From contig NZ_FNPV01000005.1 of assembly GCF_900107405.1 (NCBI RefSeq), positions 124,001-188,000 on the forward strand: 64,000 nt of DNA. Reading direction: 5' to 3'. Below the pieces are notes generated by a model, which saw nothing but the letters and a program-made list of their open reading frames with translations, had not been told where the DNA came from and made no database searches. This DNA is from Tindallia californiensis (lineage in GTDB: Bacteria > Bacillota > Clostridia > Peptostreptococcales > Tindalliaceae). Positions 1-8,138 of this stretch are shown here, one piece after another. Position 1 is the stretch's first letter, and the number at the start of each line of letters is the position of its first letter. A program made the position numbers and the translations under genes.

Positions 1-2
1 GA

Positions 3-1943
3 TCCGTATTGTTTGACAACAGTGGTATAGCGGAAGTAGAAGCAAAAAATCATCAATTGTTTGCTAGTTTAATGGTAAGAAAAGACTTTGCTCCGCAATA
101 TGCTGATGGCTTTGGAAGTACCCTTGGAGATTTTCCTGAAATACGTAGTATGGATGTGATGGAAGTTGTTGAAGAAACGGAACCAGAAGGGTTCAGATTC
201 CAACTGTTGGATGCGGAAGATAATTTTGTTATTGTAGAAGGCAAGGATACTTTCTTGTTGGGAGAACATAATGAACATCGCATGACATTCTATAACCTTC
301 CACTTGGTGAGTACCGGGCTGTAGAAATTGATATGCCTGAGAATTATCGCTGGGTTAGCAATGGAGAAATAGAACTGACAAGAAGCCATGTGAACGCATC
401 AAGTCCTCCAGAAGCTGTTATAACAAATCAAGAGCTATATGAAATTGAGATAGAAAAAGTTTGGGAAGGCACTTGGTTATCAATGGAAGCAGCAGGACCA
501 TTTCATTTTAAGATAGTACGACAGTCATCAAATAACGAAGAGTTATCATTCTCAAGGGAAAAGTTTCTAGATCCTAATGAAGAAGAATTTATTACCTTTA
601 ATGGATTGTATCCAGGAACCTATCATATCTACGAGGAAGTCCCCGTTGGTAAACCATACAGATTTAGTAATTCTCTTTGGGAGTCCTATGGTAGTATATC
701 GGTCAATAATGAGGATGGTGATTGGATTCTAGTAGGAACAGTTACTTTGCACGATGGTCAAAATCCTATGAACCCAAGAGTTGCGGTAATGCCACCAGCG
801 TTTACAACACCTAGACTTATTGTAACCAATGAGGAGCATCGAGAAATTTCTTTAGAAATCTTAAAAACAGTGACAGGCGAAGGAAAACCTGCTCAAGAAG
901 AAATACCAGAAGTAGCTTTTATCGTTGAAGTAATGTCGGAGATGAATGGAGAGTCAGATCCTCCGGAAAATGGAGTTATAAATGGTCCAGTGGTATTTAT
1001 GGCGCCTCCAACAGAGTCATTAGAAGGAAGCTATAGAGTAAGAGATGGAGAAACTGATAGCGCTAGTAAAACTATTATTGGCTCTATGGAATCACCGGAA
1101 GTTTATCAGTTACAAGAAATTATTCCAGAAGAGTTACAAGGTAATTATCGTTTAACAGGTTATCGCATCACCTATCATTTATTTAATTCAGAAACACCTG
1201 TTGAAATTGATTATCCAGTGGAGGGTGACGTTTTTGATCCAAATATGATCGTTGAGTTGTACATGGTAATGGATAATCAGCCCGTTGAAAAAATTGAAGT
1301 GGAAGTGTTCAATGAGTTTTTCAAGCCTACGTTAGAAGTAACAAAAGAATATACAGATGATAATGAAGAAGAGGTTGTTATTAACTTATATCGTGTGACG
1401 GAGTCAGAAGTACCTGAAGAAGTAGAAGAAGAGTTAATAGCAACTGAAACAACAGAAGGGTTAAGTGTAACCTTTGAAGTGGAATTAGGTGAAGTTTATC
1501 GTATTGAAGAGATAATACCTGGTGGATATACAGCAGCGTATCCAAATGGTGATACGGTTGAAGTTGGAGATATCGTAAGCATACTTTCTGTAGTGAATAC
1601 TCCTGTTCCTGCCGGTGGCGGCGGTGGAGGTGGTGGAGGTGGTGGCGGAACCATTACACCTGAAATTATTGATACAGTAGAAATCGAGACGACTGATCCG
1701 ACAGTGACAATCGATGAAGATCCTATTCCATTAGGAACTCCGGAAGAGGTTATTATTGATGAAGATCCTGTTCCGTTAGGAGTACCTGAAGAGCCAGAAG
1801 AAGTTATCATACTGGATGAGGAAATTCCTTTAGGTGTTCCTTTACTTCCTCAAACTGGGGAAAGCAACCCGTTGAAATTTTACATCTTAGGATTCTTGTT
1901 AATCGCTACAGGTTACGCTATGAAAAAAAGAGTAATATTCTAG
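3..1943 (+). CDS. LPXTG-anchored surface protein with Cna B-type domains (5' end outside window)
   Basis: The reading frame stays open to the left edge, so this is the C-terminal part of a longer gene. A TTG at base 9 has no ribosome binding site and is not a convincing start. The visible 640 or so residues contain about four beta-rich segments of the Cna B/prealbumin-like kind (roughly residues 10-135, 145-285, 285-455 and 455-530, counting from base 9), with recurring patterns such as 'LPLGEYRAVE', 'LYPGTYHIYEE' and 'VELGEVYRIEE'. A run of 12 glycines (bases 1614-1649) follows. Then comes an acidic linker with three imperfect copies of an 'IDEDPIPLG' unit, the sortase signal LPQTG at residue 613, a hydrophobic segment and a basic tail (KKR). 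It is expected to be linked to peptidoglycan by a sortase, as an adhesin or pilin-like stalk. The ligand cannot be told from sequence. No sortase gene lies in the window. Confidence 0.85.
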   Translation, partial: SVLFDNSGIAEVEAKNHQLFASLMVRKDFAPQYADGFGSTLGDFPEIRSMDVMEVVEETEPEGFRFQLLDAEDNFVIVEGKDTFLLGEHNEHRMTFYNLPLGEYRAVEIDMPENYRWVSNGEIELTRSHVNASSPPEAVITNQELYEIEIEKVWEGTWLSMEAAGPFHFKIVRQSSNNEELSFSREKFLDPNEEEFITFNGLYPGTYHIYEEVPVGKPYRFSNSLWESYGSISVNNEDGDWILVGTVTLHDGQNPMNPRVAVMPPAFTTPRLIVTNEEHREISLEILKTVTGEGKPAQEEIPEVAFIVEVMSEMNGESDPPENGVINGPVVFMAPPTESLEGSYRVRDGETDSASKTIIGSMESPEVYQLQEIIPEELQGNYRLTGYRITYHLFNSETPVEIDYPVEGDVFDPNMIVELYMVMDNQPVEKIEVEVFNEFFKPTLEVTKEYTDDNEEEVVINLYRVTESEVPEEVEEELIATETTEGLSVTFEVELGEVYRIEEIIPGGYTAAYPNGDTVEVGDIVSILSVVNTPVPAGGGGGGGGGGGGTITPEIIDTVEIETTDPTVTIDEDPIPLGTPEEVIIDEDPVPLGVPEEPEEVIILDEEIPLGVPLLPQTGESNPLKFYILGFLLIATGYAMKKRVIF

Positions 1944-1966
1944 TATTTTAGTTAAATCGTAGAACA

Positions 1967-2003
1967 AGTAGAAAACTCCGTATTACTTACGGAGTTTTCT
2001 ACT
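1967..2003 (+). terminator. Hairpin after the LPXTG gene, probable terminator
   Basis: A perfect 16-bp inverted repeat (arms 1967-1982 and 1988-2003) with a 5-nt loop lies 24 bases after the stop codon. The right arm carries the TTTT run inside the stem, and no clear U-tract follows. It can therefore terminate or stabilise the 3' end, but it is not a textbook intrinsic terminator. Confidence 0.6.
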
Positions 2004-2080
2004 ATTCATCATACAAAGAGAGCTACTGGAACTTGCAGATTATTAAATCAAGAAAAGTGATGCACGCTGATTGTCCCATA

Positions 2081-2128
2081 TGTTATAATAGGCGTATACT
2101 ATTAATGGTACTCTTTTGATTCTATAAT
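2081..2128 (+). promoter_or_regulatory. Candidate promoter(s) for the pil leader RNA
   Basis: There is an extended -10 (TG-T-TATAAT, 2081-2089) and a second TATAAT at 2123-2128. Neither has a good -35 at 16-18 bp. Either could start a short transcript that ends at the terminator at 2194-2218; the second would place the start near 2135, just before the structured segment. This is inferred from sequence only. Confidence 0.4.
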
Positions 2129-2134
2129 AATTAT

Positions 2135-2218
2135 TTGAGGATATGATCTGCAGACAGAGATGGACGCCTTATGCTGCAGTAATCCAGTGGCGTAACCGGC
2201 GAAATTGCCGGTTTTTTT
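2135..2218 (+). ncRNA. Candidate structured RNA or leader element upstream of pilT
   Basis: The 351 bases between the surface protein and pilT hold a compact folded element ending in a strong terminator. Visible pairings are GGAT (2139-2142) with ATCC (2182-2185), CTGCAG (2148-2153) with CTGCAG (2174-2179), and a possible pseudoknot of ACGCC (2164-2168, in the hairpin loop) with GGCGT (2189-2193). The pseudoknot partner lies immediately before the terminator stem. This could be a small regulatory RNA or a ligand-sensing attenuator controlling the pil operon. It does not contain the core motifs I know for c-di-GMP-I or c-di-GMP-II riboswitches, so no class is assigned. Confidence 0.4.
2194..2218 (+). 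terminator. Intrinsic terminator upstream of the pil operon
   Basis: A 7-bp GC-rich stem (AACCGGC at 2194-2200, GCCGGTT at 2207-2213) with a 6-nt loop runs into seven T residues. It sits about 75 bases before pilT with no complete gene in front of it, which is the geometry of an attenuator or of a small RNA's 3' end. Confidence 0.8.
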
Positions 2219-2294
2219 ATTATCATTTGTTAGTAATTGAAAAAATTGGTTATCTAATTACTAAGGTTATCTATCAAATAACGGAGAGATCATG

Positions 2295-3347
2295 ATGAAC
2301 ATTAATGAAATTCTTTTGCAGGCCGCTGAAAGGAAAGCATCAGATGTTCATATTGGTGTTGGACATGTTCCGATGATTCGTATCAATGGCGAGCTACAAC
2401 CCCTAAATAATCGCAAAACATCGGCGCAAGATACTATTAGCTATGTTCAGATTTTATTAAGTGGGGTTCAATCAAAAATTTTGTCTGAAAAAGGGCAGGT
2501 GGATTTTGCTTATCAAACACCTAATGGATATGCTTATAGAATGAATGTGTTTCGTTATCGAGACTATTATGGATTCGCTTGTCGATTAGTCCATCATCAA
2601 ATACCGACCATTGCTCAACTAGAACTTCCGGAACAAATTGAAAAAATAGCAAAAATGCAATCCGGACTTGTAATAGTAGCAGGACCAACAGGATGTGGCA
2701 AAACTACAACCATAGCATCAATTGTAGATGTGATTAATACCACTAGAAGACTTCATATTTTAACAATCGAAGACCCTATAGAATATATCTATCAGGATAA
2801 AATGAGCATGATTACTCAACGAGAAATTGGAAGAGATTGCAACAATTTTTATGAAGCTCTGCATGCAGGTTTGAGACAGGATCCTGATGTGATTGTAGTT
2901 GGTGAACTTAGGGATCTAGAGACCATGCAAACAGCTATTACAGCTGCTGAAACCGGTCATTTGGTTCTGGTAACGCTCCACACACGAAATGCACAGCAAA
3001 CAATAGAAAGAATTATTGATGTATTTCCTTTTGGCCAGCAACAACAAATCAGATTTCAGATGGCTAGTTCCTTAAATGCGGTTATCTCTCAAAGGTTAAT
3101 ACCAAGAATGGATGAGGTTACGAGAATTCCAGCAGTAGAAATTTTATTCGTTACGCCAGCAATAAGAACGTTGATTAGAGAAGGAAAAGCACATCAAATA
3201 AACTCTTTCATCCAAACAGGAAGAAGAAATGGAATGCAAACAATCGATGATCACTTGAGTTATTTATTCAAAAAAGGCTCTATATCGTTAGAAACTTTAA
3301 AACAGTACACTACCGACGAAGATACGTGTTTTCGAAGTCTGGAATGA
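2295..3347 (+). CDS. pilT: Type IV pilus twitching motility ATPase PilT
   Basis: Cytoplasmic hexameric ATPase that powers pilus retraction. The protein is about 350 residues, the usual PilT length. It shows the P-loop GPTGCGKTTT (about residues 130-139), an Asp box 'ILTIEDPIEY', the Walker B region 'DPDVIVVGELRD', the His box 'GHLVLVTLHT', and the PilT-type C-terminal motif AIRTLIREGK, which distinguishes it from the assembly ATPase PilB. Two ATGs lie side by side; the second (2295) is 6 bases from GGAGAG and is preferred, while the first (2292) is only 3 bases away. It heads a run with pilM, pilN and pilO. No pilB, pilC or major pilin gene is visible in the window. Confidence 0.92.
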   Translation: MNINEILLQAAERKASDVHIGVGHVPMIRINGELQPLNNRKTSAQDTISYVQILLSGVQSKILSEKGQVDFAYQTPNGYAYRMNVFRYRDYYGFACRLVHHQIPTIAQLELPEQIEKIAKMQSGLVIVAGPTGCGKTTTIASIVDVINTTRRLHILTIEDPIEYIYQDKMSMITQREIGRDCNNFYEALHAGLRQDPDVIVVGELRDLETMQTAITAAETGHLVLVTLHTRNAQQTIERIIDVFPFGQQQQIRFQMASSLNAVISQRLIPRMDEVTRIPAVEILFVTPAIRTLIREGKAHQINSFIQTGRRNGMQTIDDHLSYLFKKGSISLETLKQYTTDEDTCFRSLE

Positions 3348-3404
3348 TGAATATGGAATAAGTTTTCTTATAACAGATAGAATATACTTTAAGGGGGGAT
3401 CGTC

Positions 3405-4493
3405 TTGAAAAAAAACAAACTCAAATTAATTGGAAAAGAAGTTATTGTTTTTGACTTTGGACATCATAGCATTAAAATTGTAGTAGGAAAACCATTAAAG
3501 GATAAAATTCTAATACAACAGTCTTTTACAGTTGAAACACCGGAAGGAAGTTTTAAGGATGGGAAGCTTATTGAACCGGACTTAATTCGTCACGTATTAC
3601 AGCAATCTATTGATGAACATAAGATTAAAACAAGAAATGCGATTTGTACGATCGAAAGTAGCGAAATTATTACAAGAGAGTTGAATTTACCAAAAGTATC
3701 GGAAGAAAAAATGCAGCAAATGCTTGCCTACGAAGTGGAGCAAACACTTCCAATTCAAGTAAATGAATATATTATTCAATCAAAGTTCCTAAATGAAGTT
3801 ATTGAAGAAGGGGTAGATAAGAACAAGGTGTTAGTTACAGCGGTGCCGAAAGAAATGTCGAGAGGTTATTTTGAATTATTAAGTAGTATTGGGCTAAGAC
3901 CGTTGATAATGGATCTTCATTTTAATGAGATGGATAAGTTATTGGAATCAAAATATCATTTGAATAATTTGACCAACGTTGGAGATAAAACAATCGCATT
4001 GATTGATCTTGGTTACCAAGGGATTAATATTGTTATTGTTGAATCAGGAATTCATCAATTGAATCGATTAATTCATCACGGATCACATATGATTGATCAA
4101 AATATTGTTAACTTTATGGATGTTTCGCATGATGATGCTATTGAAATGAAGAAAAACATTTCATCTATCAACCAAGATCCTAGTTTAGTAGAGTCAGACG
4201 AAGAAAATAAAGAAATGCGGGTAATTAATATTGTACAAAATATTTTGGATGGATGGATGGCAGAAATAGAGCGTATCTTTAAATTTTACCTTAATCAAGA
4301 CGCCAAACATATCATAGATAAGATTCTTTTATATGGCGGTACATCTCGTATGGTAGATGTTGACCGGTATTTTGAAGAATATTTTAATATCCCAACATCC
4401 GTAATAACGTCGTTAACAAACATAGAGATAGAGAATGCCAGCAAAGAAGTAACACTATATGTTAATGCGTTAGGTGCGATGATTCGCAAATAA
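3405..4493 (+). CDS. pilM: Type IV pilus assembly protein PilM (actin-like ATPase)
   Basis: Cytoplasmic FtsA/actin-fold protein that docks to the N-terminus of PilN at the membrane and links the inner-membrane alignment complex to the assembly ATPases. The start is a TTG preceded by a strong AGGGGGGAT ribosome site. The actin-type phosphate-1 motif is 'FDFGHHSIKIVVG' near residue 17. The conserved 'ALIDLGYQGINIVIV' (phosphate-2) lies around residue 198, and 'LYGGTSRM' near the C-terminus matches the adenosine motif. Length is 362 residues, normal for PilM. It is followed 19 bases later by pilN. Confidence 0.88.
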   Translation: MKKNKLKLIGKEVIVFDFGHHSIKIVVGKPLKDKILIQQSFTVETPEGSFKDGKLIEPDLIRHVLQQSIDEHKIKTRNAICTIESSEIITRELNLPKVSEEKMQQMLAYEVEQTLPIQVNEYIIQSKFLNEVIEEGVDKNKVLVTAVPKEMSRGYFELLSSIGLRPLIMDLHFNEMDKLLESKYHLNNLTNVGDKTIALIDLGYQGINIVIVESGIHQLNRLIHHGSHMIDQNIVNFMDVSHDDAIEMKKNISSINQDPSLVESDEENKEMRVINIVQNILDGWMAEIERIFKFYLNQDAKHIIDKILLYGGTSRMVDVDRYFEEYFNIPTSVITSLTNIEIENASKEVTLYVNALGAMIRK

Positions 4494-4512
4494 TATAAAA
4501 GGAGGTGTCTAT

Positions 4513-5079
4513 ATGAGAGATTATAATTTTTTTGAAAATTATACAATGGAGCCAGAAAAAAAACCTTTTAAGGGATTATGGGGAGTTGTTATCGTTGGCT
4601 CTTTATGCTTTCTATTAGTTGCATGGTCCGTTTATGGCTACATAGAAATTCAACGTTTAGAGAATGATATTGCCTTAGTCAAAGATGATATAAACCAGCT
4701 GTATGCTGAAAATGATTACGATGCAATAGAAATGCTTGAAAAGGATGTTGACTTATTGAAGAAAGAATTATATTCATTAGAAAAAATAAAAACGTCTTTG
4801 GAAAACAGAAAAGTTATCACCCCCTATTTAATAGATCTTATTTCTCGAAGCGTAACAGATGGGATTGCATTTGAGGCTTTACATATTGCTGAAAATCAAA
4901 TTCAGATACAGGGGAACAGCACTCATCGTACATCTATTGCTCAGATGAAACACAATATTCGTAATTCTGGACATTTTAATGAAATTTTTGTTGCTCACAT
5001 TACTGAAGCAGACACACTTTATAACTTTTCTATTTCATTTCAGCTAAAGGGAGGTATAGAAAATGAGATTGAACAATAG
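4513..5079 (+). CDS. pilN: PilN-like type IV pilus inner-membrane protein
   Basis: A 188-residue bitopic protein with a short cytoplasmic N-terminus rich in F, Y and E, one transmembrane segment (about residues 23-45), a coiled coil of heptad-like E/K/L residues (about 48-100) and a small periplasm-type alpha/beta domain ending with 'TLYNFSISFQLKG'. This is the PilN architecture; PilN pairs with PilO and is bound by PilM. The sequence itself is weakly conserved, so the call rests on architecture plus its place between pilM and pilO. It has a good AGGAGGTG ribosome site and overlaps the next gene by 17 bases, suggesting translational coupling. Confidence 0.78.
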   Translation: MRDYNFFENYTMEPEKKPFKGLWGVVIVGSLCFLLVAWSVYGYIEIQRLENDIALVKDDINQLYAENDYDAIEMLEKDVDLLKKELYSLEKIKTSLENRKVITPYLIDLISRSVTDGIAFEALHIAENQIQIQGNSTHRTSIAQMKHNIRNSGHFNEIFVAHITEADTLYNFSISFQLKGGIENEIEQ

Positions 5080-6142
5080 AGAAAAAATCCTTTTAGTCGT
5101 TTTGACGGTCGCTATTGCATTGTTAGGTTTTTTTCGCTTTGTGATGACTCCTATTAACGAAACGCTTGAAGAAATGACGATAACATTAGAAGAAGAGACC
5201 TTAGAGTATACACGCTTAAAAAATAGAGCTTTAGAAAAACCGGATCTGGAAGACAAAAAAAATGAAACAACTCATGAAATCATGGAAATTGCCAGTAATT
5301 TTTATGGAGTTTTAGAACAGGAAGATATAATCGTTATTTTAAATGATCTGTTGGTTCATAATGCTTTTGAAATAAATACAATGAATTTTTCCCAGCCCAC
5401 TATAGAAGAATTTGGACATCATCGTGATGAAGAAAATGAGGATTCTGAAGAAACAACAGATTTAATAAAATTAAATCAGATGGTTGTTCAAACAAATTAT
5501 ACAGGTAACTACAATGGGATTATGGATCTTCTCAGTCTTTTAGAAGAATATGAAAACAAAGTGATGCTTAATAGTTTGTCTGTAACAGGCTCACCAGACG
5601 GATGGCTTACCGGTACCGCCACGTATCATTTTTACAATGTCCCGAGAGTAAAACGATATTATCCTTCAAGACCCCAAACGGTTACATATACACTTTTAGA
5701 AGATGCGCTGAAAGTTGAAAGAAAGAATCCTTTTGACACTTCTGGTATGCCTACCCCATCTACTAAAGATTCAGTAATAAATGATGGTGAAAAAACGGGC
5801 CTTGAAGGAGTTGGAGTAGATACAGGGAGTAGTGATCGTGAGCTTACTGATGAAGAACTTATCCAAATGATCGGAGGAGAAGAAAAATCAAGCTCTGATC
5901 ACTTTAAGGATCAAAGTAAAATAAAAAATGAGTCATTATCATTTTATGACCACATTAAAAGGCGTGGAATAGAAAAAGAAAATGAATGGGTCTTAACGGT
6001 AGTGAAAGGAGATACCTTGTATCATATAGCAATGGCTTTTTATGGAAGTAAAGAAAAAATCGTTTACATTATTGAAGCTAATAATATTGAAGATCCGAGT
6101 CTTATTTTTATTGGTGATGTACTTCGTATTCCAAAGAGATAA
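5063..6142 (+). CDS. pilO: PilO-like type IV pilus protein with C-terminal LysM domain
   Basis: The N-terminal part matches PilO: a short cytoplasmic basic start, one transmembrane helix (about residues 9-30), a coiled coil, and a ferredoxin-like domain around residues 95-200. PilO of other bacteria usually ends near 200 residues. Here it continues through a low-complexity acidic/serine linker (about 215-305) into a LysM domain (about 311-358, with 'VVKGDTLYHIAMAFYGS', 'EANNI' and 'IFIGDVLRIP'). LysM binds peptidoglycan glycan strands, so the fusion would anchor the pilus alignment complex to the cell wall. It overlaps pilN and is followed by a terminator. Confidence 0.78.
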   Translation: MRLNNREKILLVVLTVAIALLGFFRFVMTPINETLEEMTITLEEETLEYTRLKNRALEKPDLEDKKNETTHEIMEIASNFYGVLEQEDIIVILNDLLVHNAFEINTMNFSQPTIEEFGHHRDEENEDSEETTDLIKLNQMVVQTNYTGNYNGIMDLLSLLEEYENKVMLNSLSVTGSPDGWLTGTATYHFYNVPRVKRYYPSRPQTVTYTLLEDALKVERKNPFDTSGMPTPSTKDSVINDGEKTGLEGVGVDTGSSDRELTDEELIQMIGGEEKSSSDHFKDQSKIKNESLSFYDHIKRRGIEKENEWVLTVVKGDTLYHIAMAFYGSKEKIVYIIEANNIEDPSLIFIGDVLRIPKR

Positions 6143-6170
6143 TTATAAAATCATTTTGGGAAACATTAAA

Positions 6171-6204
6171 AAACCCTCTGATGGCATCATCAAAGGGTTT
6201 TTTA
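6171..6204. terminator. Bidirectional terminator between pilO and aspA
   Basis: A hairpin of about 13 bp with one mismatch (AAACCCTCTGATG paired with CATCAAAGGGTTT) and a GCAT loop has a T-run on the plus strand and an A-run on the other side. It lies between the convergent ends of the pil genes and aspA, so it can serve both. Confidence 0.8.
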
Positions 6205-6229
6205 TAAATTATCATTACTATATAATTAT

Positions 6230-7720
6230 TTACGCCTGACGAACACCTATGCCAATAAGATGTTTTCCAGCAATTCCTGGTTCTGTCATCTCTTTTGGTT
6301 GCATAATTTCATCAAGATCAGATTCGCTTAGAAGGCCTTTTTCTAAAGTGACTTCCCGTACGCTTCTTTTGCTTTTTAATACTTCTTTAGCTATGCCTGA
6401 TGTTGCTTCATAACCAAGATGAGGATTTAACGCCGTTGCTAGCGCAACGCTATTTTCTACTTTTTCTTTACAAGCTTCTTTATTAGCTGTAATTCCTTCA
6501 ATGCAACGAACAGCAAATACTTCAGCGCCATGTGTAATAATATCGATAGATTCAAATAAATTTTTGAACAGAACAGGCCCCATCACATTAAGTTCAAATT
6601 GACCTGCACCAGAAGCAAGAGATACAGTATGATCATTACCTTGCACTTGGAAACATATTTGATTCATCATTTCGGCCATAACAGGGTTAACTTTTCCTGG
6701 CATGATAGATGAACCTGGTTGTACTGGCGGAAGGTTTATTTCCATGAGTCCGCAGGACGGACCGGATGCTTTCATACGAAGGTCATTTGCCATTTTGGAT
6801 AAACTAAGAGCACAGTTTTTCAAAGCACTGGATAAATGTATATAGCCATCTGTATTTTGTGTTCCGTCCACTAGGTGTTCGGCTACTTCTAAGTTTAAGC
6901 CTGTGATTGAACACAGTTCTTCGATAGCAGCTTGAATGTATACTGGGTCTGCATTCAAACCAGTGCCAACGGCCGTAGCACCTAAATTAACCGTAGAAAG
7001 TGACTTCATGGCAGATTTTATTCGATCAATATCTCGACGAAGGACACGACTATAAGCTCCAAACTCTTGTCCTAATCTAATAGGGAGTGCATCCTGCAAG
7101 TGAGTTCTTCCCATTACAAGCACATCATCAAGTTCCTGCTCTTTATCTTTTAACGCTAGAAAAAGTTTTTCTAAACTGTTAATTAAATTTTCTTCCATTG
7201 ATAAAACGGATACTTTGAAAGCTGTTGGCACTACATCATTGGTAGATTGTGCCATATTCACATGCGTATTTGGTGATACAATGTCGTACCTTCCTTTATC
7301 AACACGTAATATTTCCAGAGCTCTATTTGCTAGCACCTCATTTACATTCATATTGATTGATGTTCCTGCTCCACCTTGAATGGATTCGACAATGATTTGT
7401 TCATCAAATTCACCATTGATTAATTCGATACAGGCTTTTTTTATGGCTGAACCAATTTGTTCAGGCATAGTGTTTGTTTGAAGATTTGCACAAACACATG
7501 CATATTTTACTTTGCCCATGCTACGAATTAGTTCTGGATGCACTTTCGCTACTGGTAACGGAAAGTTTTCTTGTGCTCGCTTTGCTTGAATGCCGTAATA
7601 AGCGTTAGATGGAATTTCCATGCTTCCCAGCGAGTCAGATTCTATTCGAACCTCTGGATTAATGTTTCTTTCTGATACATCTTGAAGTGTGTTAATTTTG
7701 TTTAACTTAGTTTCAATCAT
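6230..7720 (-). CDS. aspA: Aspartate ammonia-lyase
   Basis: Catalyses reversible deamination of L-aspartate to fumarate and ammonia in the cytosol; in anaerobes it feeds fumarate or aspartate fermentation. It belongs to the fumarase/aspartase superfamily, with the signature loop GSSIMPGKVNPV, the 'GRTHLQDA' motif, 'SPNTHVNMAQSTND' for substrate carboxylate binding and 'QGGAGTSINMNVNEV'. At 496 residues it is slightly longer than typical aspartases because of about 25 extra N-terminal residues. The start ATG follows GAGGAGG. Aspartase is preferred over class II fumarase on the overall motif set, but a fumarase role cannot be fully excluded by eye. It is a single gene on the minus strand between two plus-strand groups. 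Confidence 0.88.
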   Translation of the reverse strand: MIETKLNKINTLQDVSERNINPEVRIESDSLGSMEIPSNAYYGIQAKRAQENFPLPVAKVHPELIRSMGKVKYACVCANLQTNTMPEQIGSAIKKACIELINGEFDEQIIVESIQGGAGTSINMNVNEVLANRALEILRVDKGRYDIVSPNTHVNMAQSTNDVVPTAFKVSVLSMEENLINSLEKLFLALKDKEQELDDVLVMGRTHLQDALPIRLGQEFGAYSRVLRRDIDRIKSAMKSLSTVNLGATAVGTGLNADPVYIQAAIEELCSITGLNLEVAEHLVDGTQNTDGYIHLSSALKNCALSLSKMANDLRMKASGPSCGLMEINLPPVQPGSSIMPGKVNPVMAEMMNQICFQVQGNDHTVSLASGAGQFELNVMGPVLFKNLFESIDIITHGAEVFAVRCIEGITANKEACKEKVENSVALATALNPHLGYEATSGIAKEVLKSKRSVREVTLEKGLLSESDLDEIMQPKEMTEPGIAGKHLIGIGVRQA

Positions 7721-8138
7721 GTTATAACCTCCTCATTCTAATGTTGTTAATAAGTTGTAAATAAGCAAAGATTGGTGTGGAAATGAAAAAGGCTTTCGAG
7801 AAAAAAGATTGATAATTAATTAACTAAATTTAGCAAAAAAATATTGAAATTTATTTTGGGTTATTGTTCTAAGCCTATCTATAGTATAACATGATTACTG
7901 AAAAAACCAATACCTTTAGATGATTTCGAAATAAATTAATTATTCGCCATTTACTGAATACACAAAAAACCTAAACGAAACAAATTATAGAGTTAAATCA
8001 TTAACAATTTAATCTATTGATAGATATATTGAGAAACTATTGATACCAATAGTTTCCGATCTAGTAAAAATAACTATTGTTATTTTTGCTAGAGAGTGTT
8101 CGAGCAAAAATATTACAATAGTGAAGGAAAGATTGCAC
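7721..8138. other. Divergent intergenic region between aspA and the diguanylate cyclase gene
   Basis: This AT-rich stretch separates two divergently transcribed genes. On the aspA side, a candidate minus-strand promoter has -35 TTGGTT (complement of 7905-7910) and -10 TATACT (complement of 7883-7888) with a 16-bp spacer, giving a leader of about 150 nt. On the other side lie two tandem hairpins at 8033-8092, listed separately. Although the frame is open from 8040, no ribosome site supports a start there. Confidence 0.5.
8033..8092 (+). repeat. Two tandem inverted repeats upstream of the diguanylate cyclase gene
   Basis: The first repeat has perfect 10-bp arms (8033-8042 and 8047-8056) with a 4-nt loop. 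The second has 14-bp arms (8061-8074 and 8079-8092) with a single T/G position and the loop TATT. Both contain the core AACTATTG. They lie 46 bases before the preferred start codon and could be a leader RNA structure or a paired operator. Confidence 0.6.

Noticed and set aside
1496-1810. Minus-strand frame with a polyproline tract
   Set aside because: It is the reverse complement of the polyglycine-coding region of the surface protein and has no start signal.
2135-2218. c-di-GMP-I or -II riboswitch upstream of pilT
   Set aside because: The class-specific conserved cores (for example GCAAACC plus GGACGCAAAGCC in class I) are not present. A GGACGC hexamer and the GGCGTAACCGG stretch are too little evidence.
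8040-8138. N-terminal extension of the diguanylate cyclase by 33 residues
   Set aside because: There is no ribosome site at 8040, and the segment is made of two hairpins. The ATG at 8139 has GAAGGAAAG upstream and gives a normal start.
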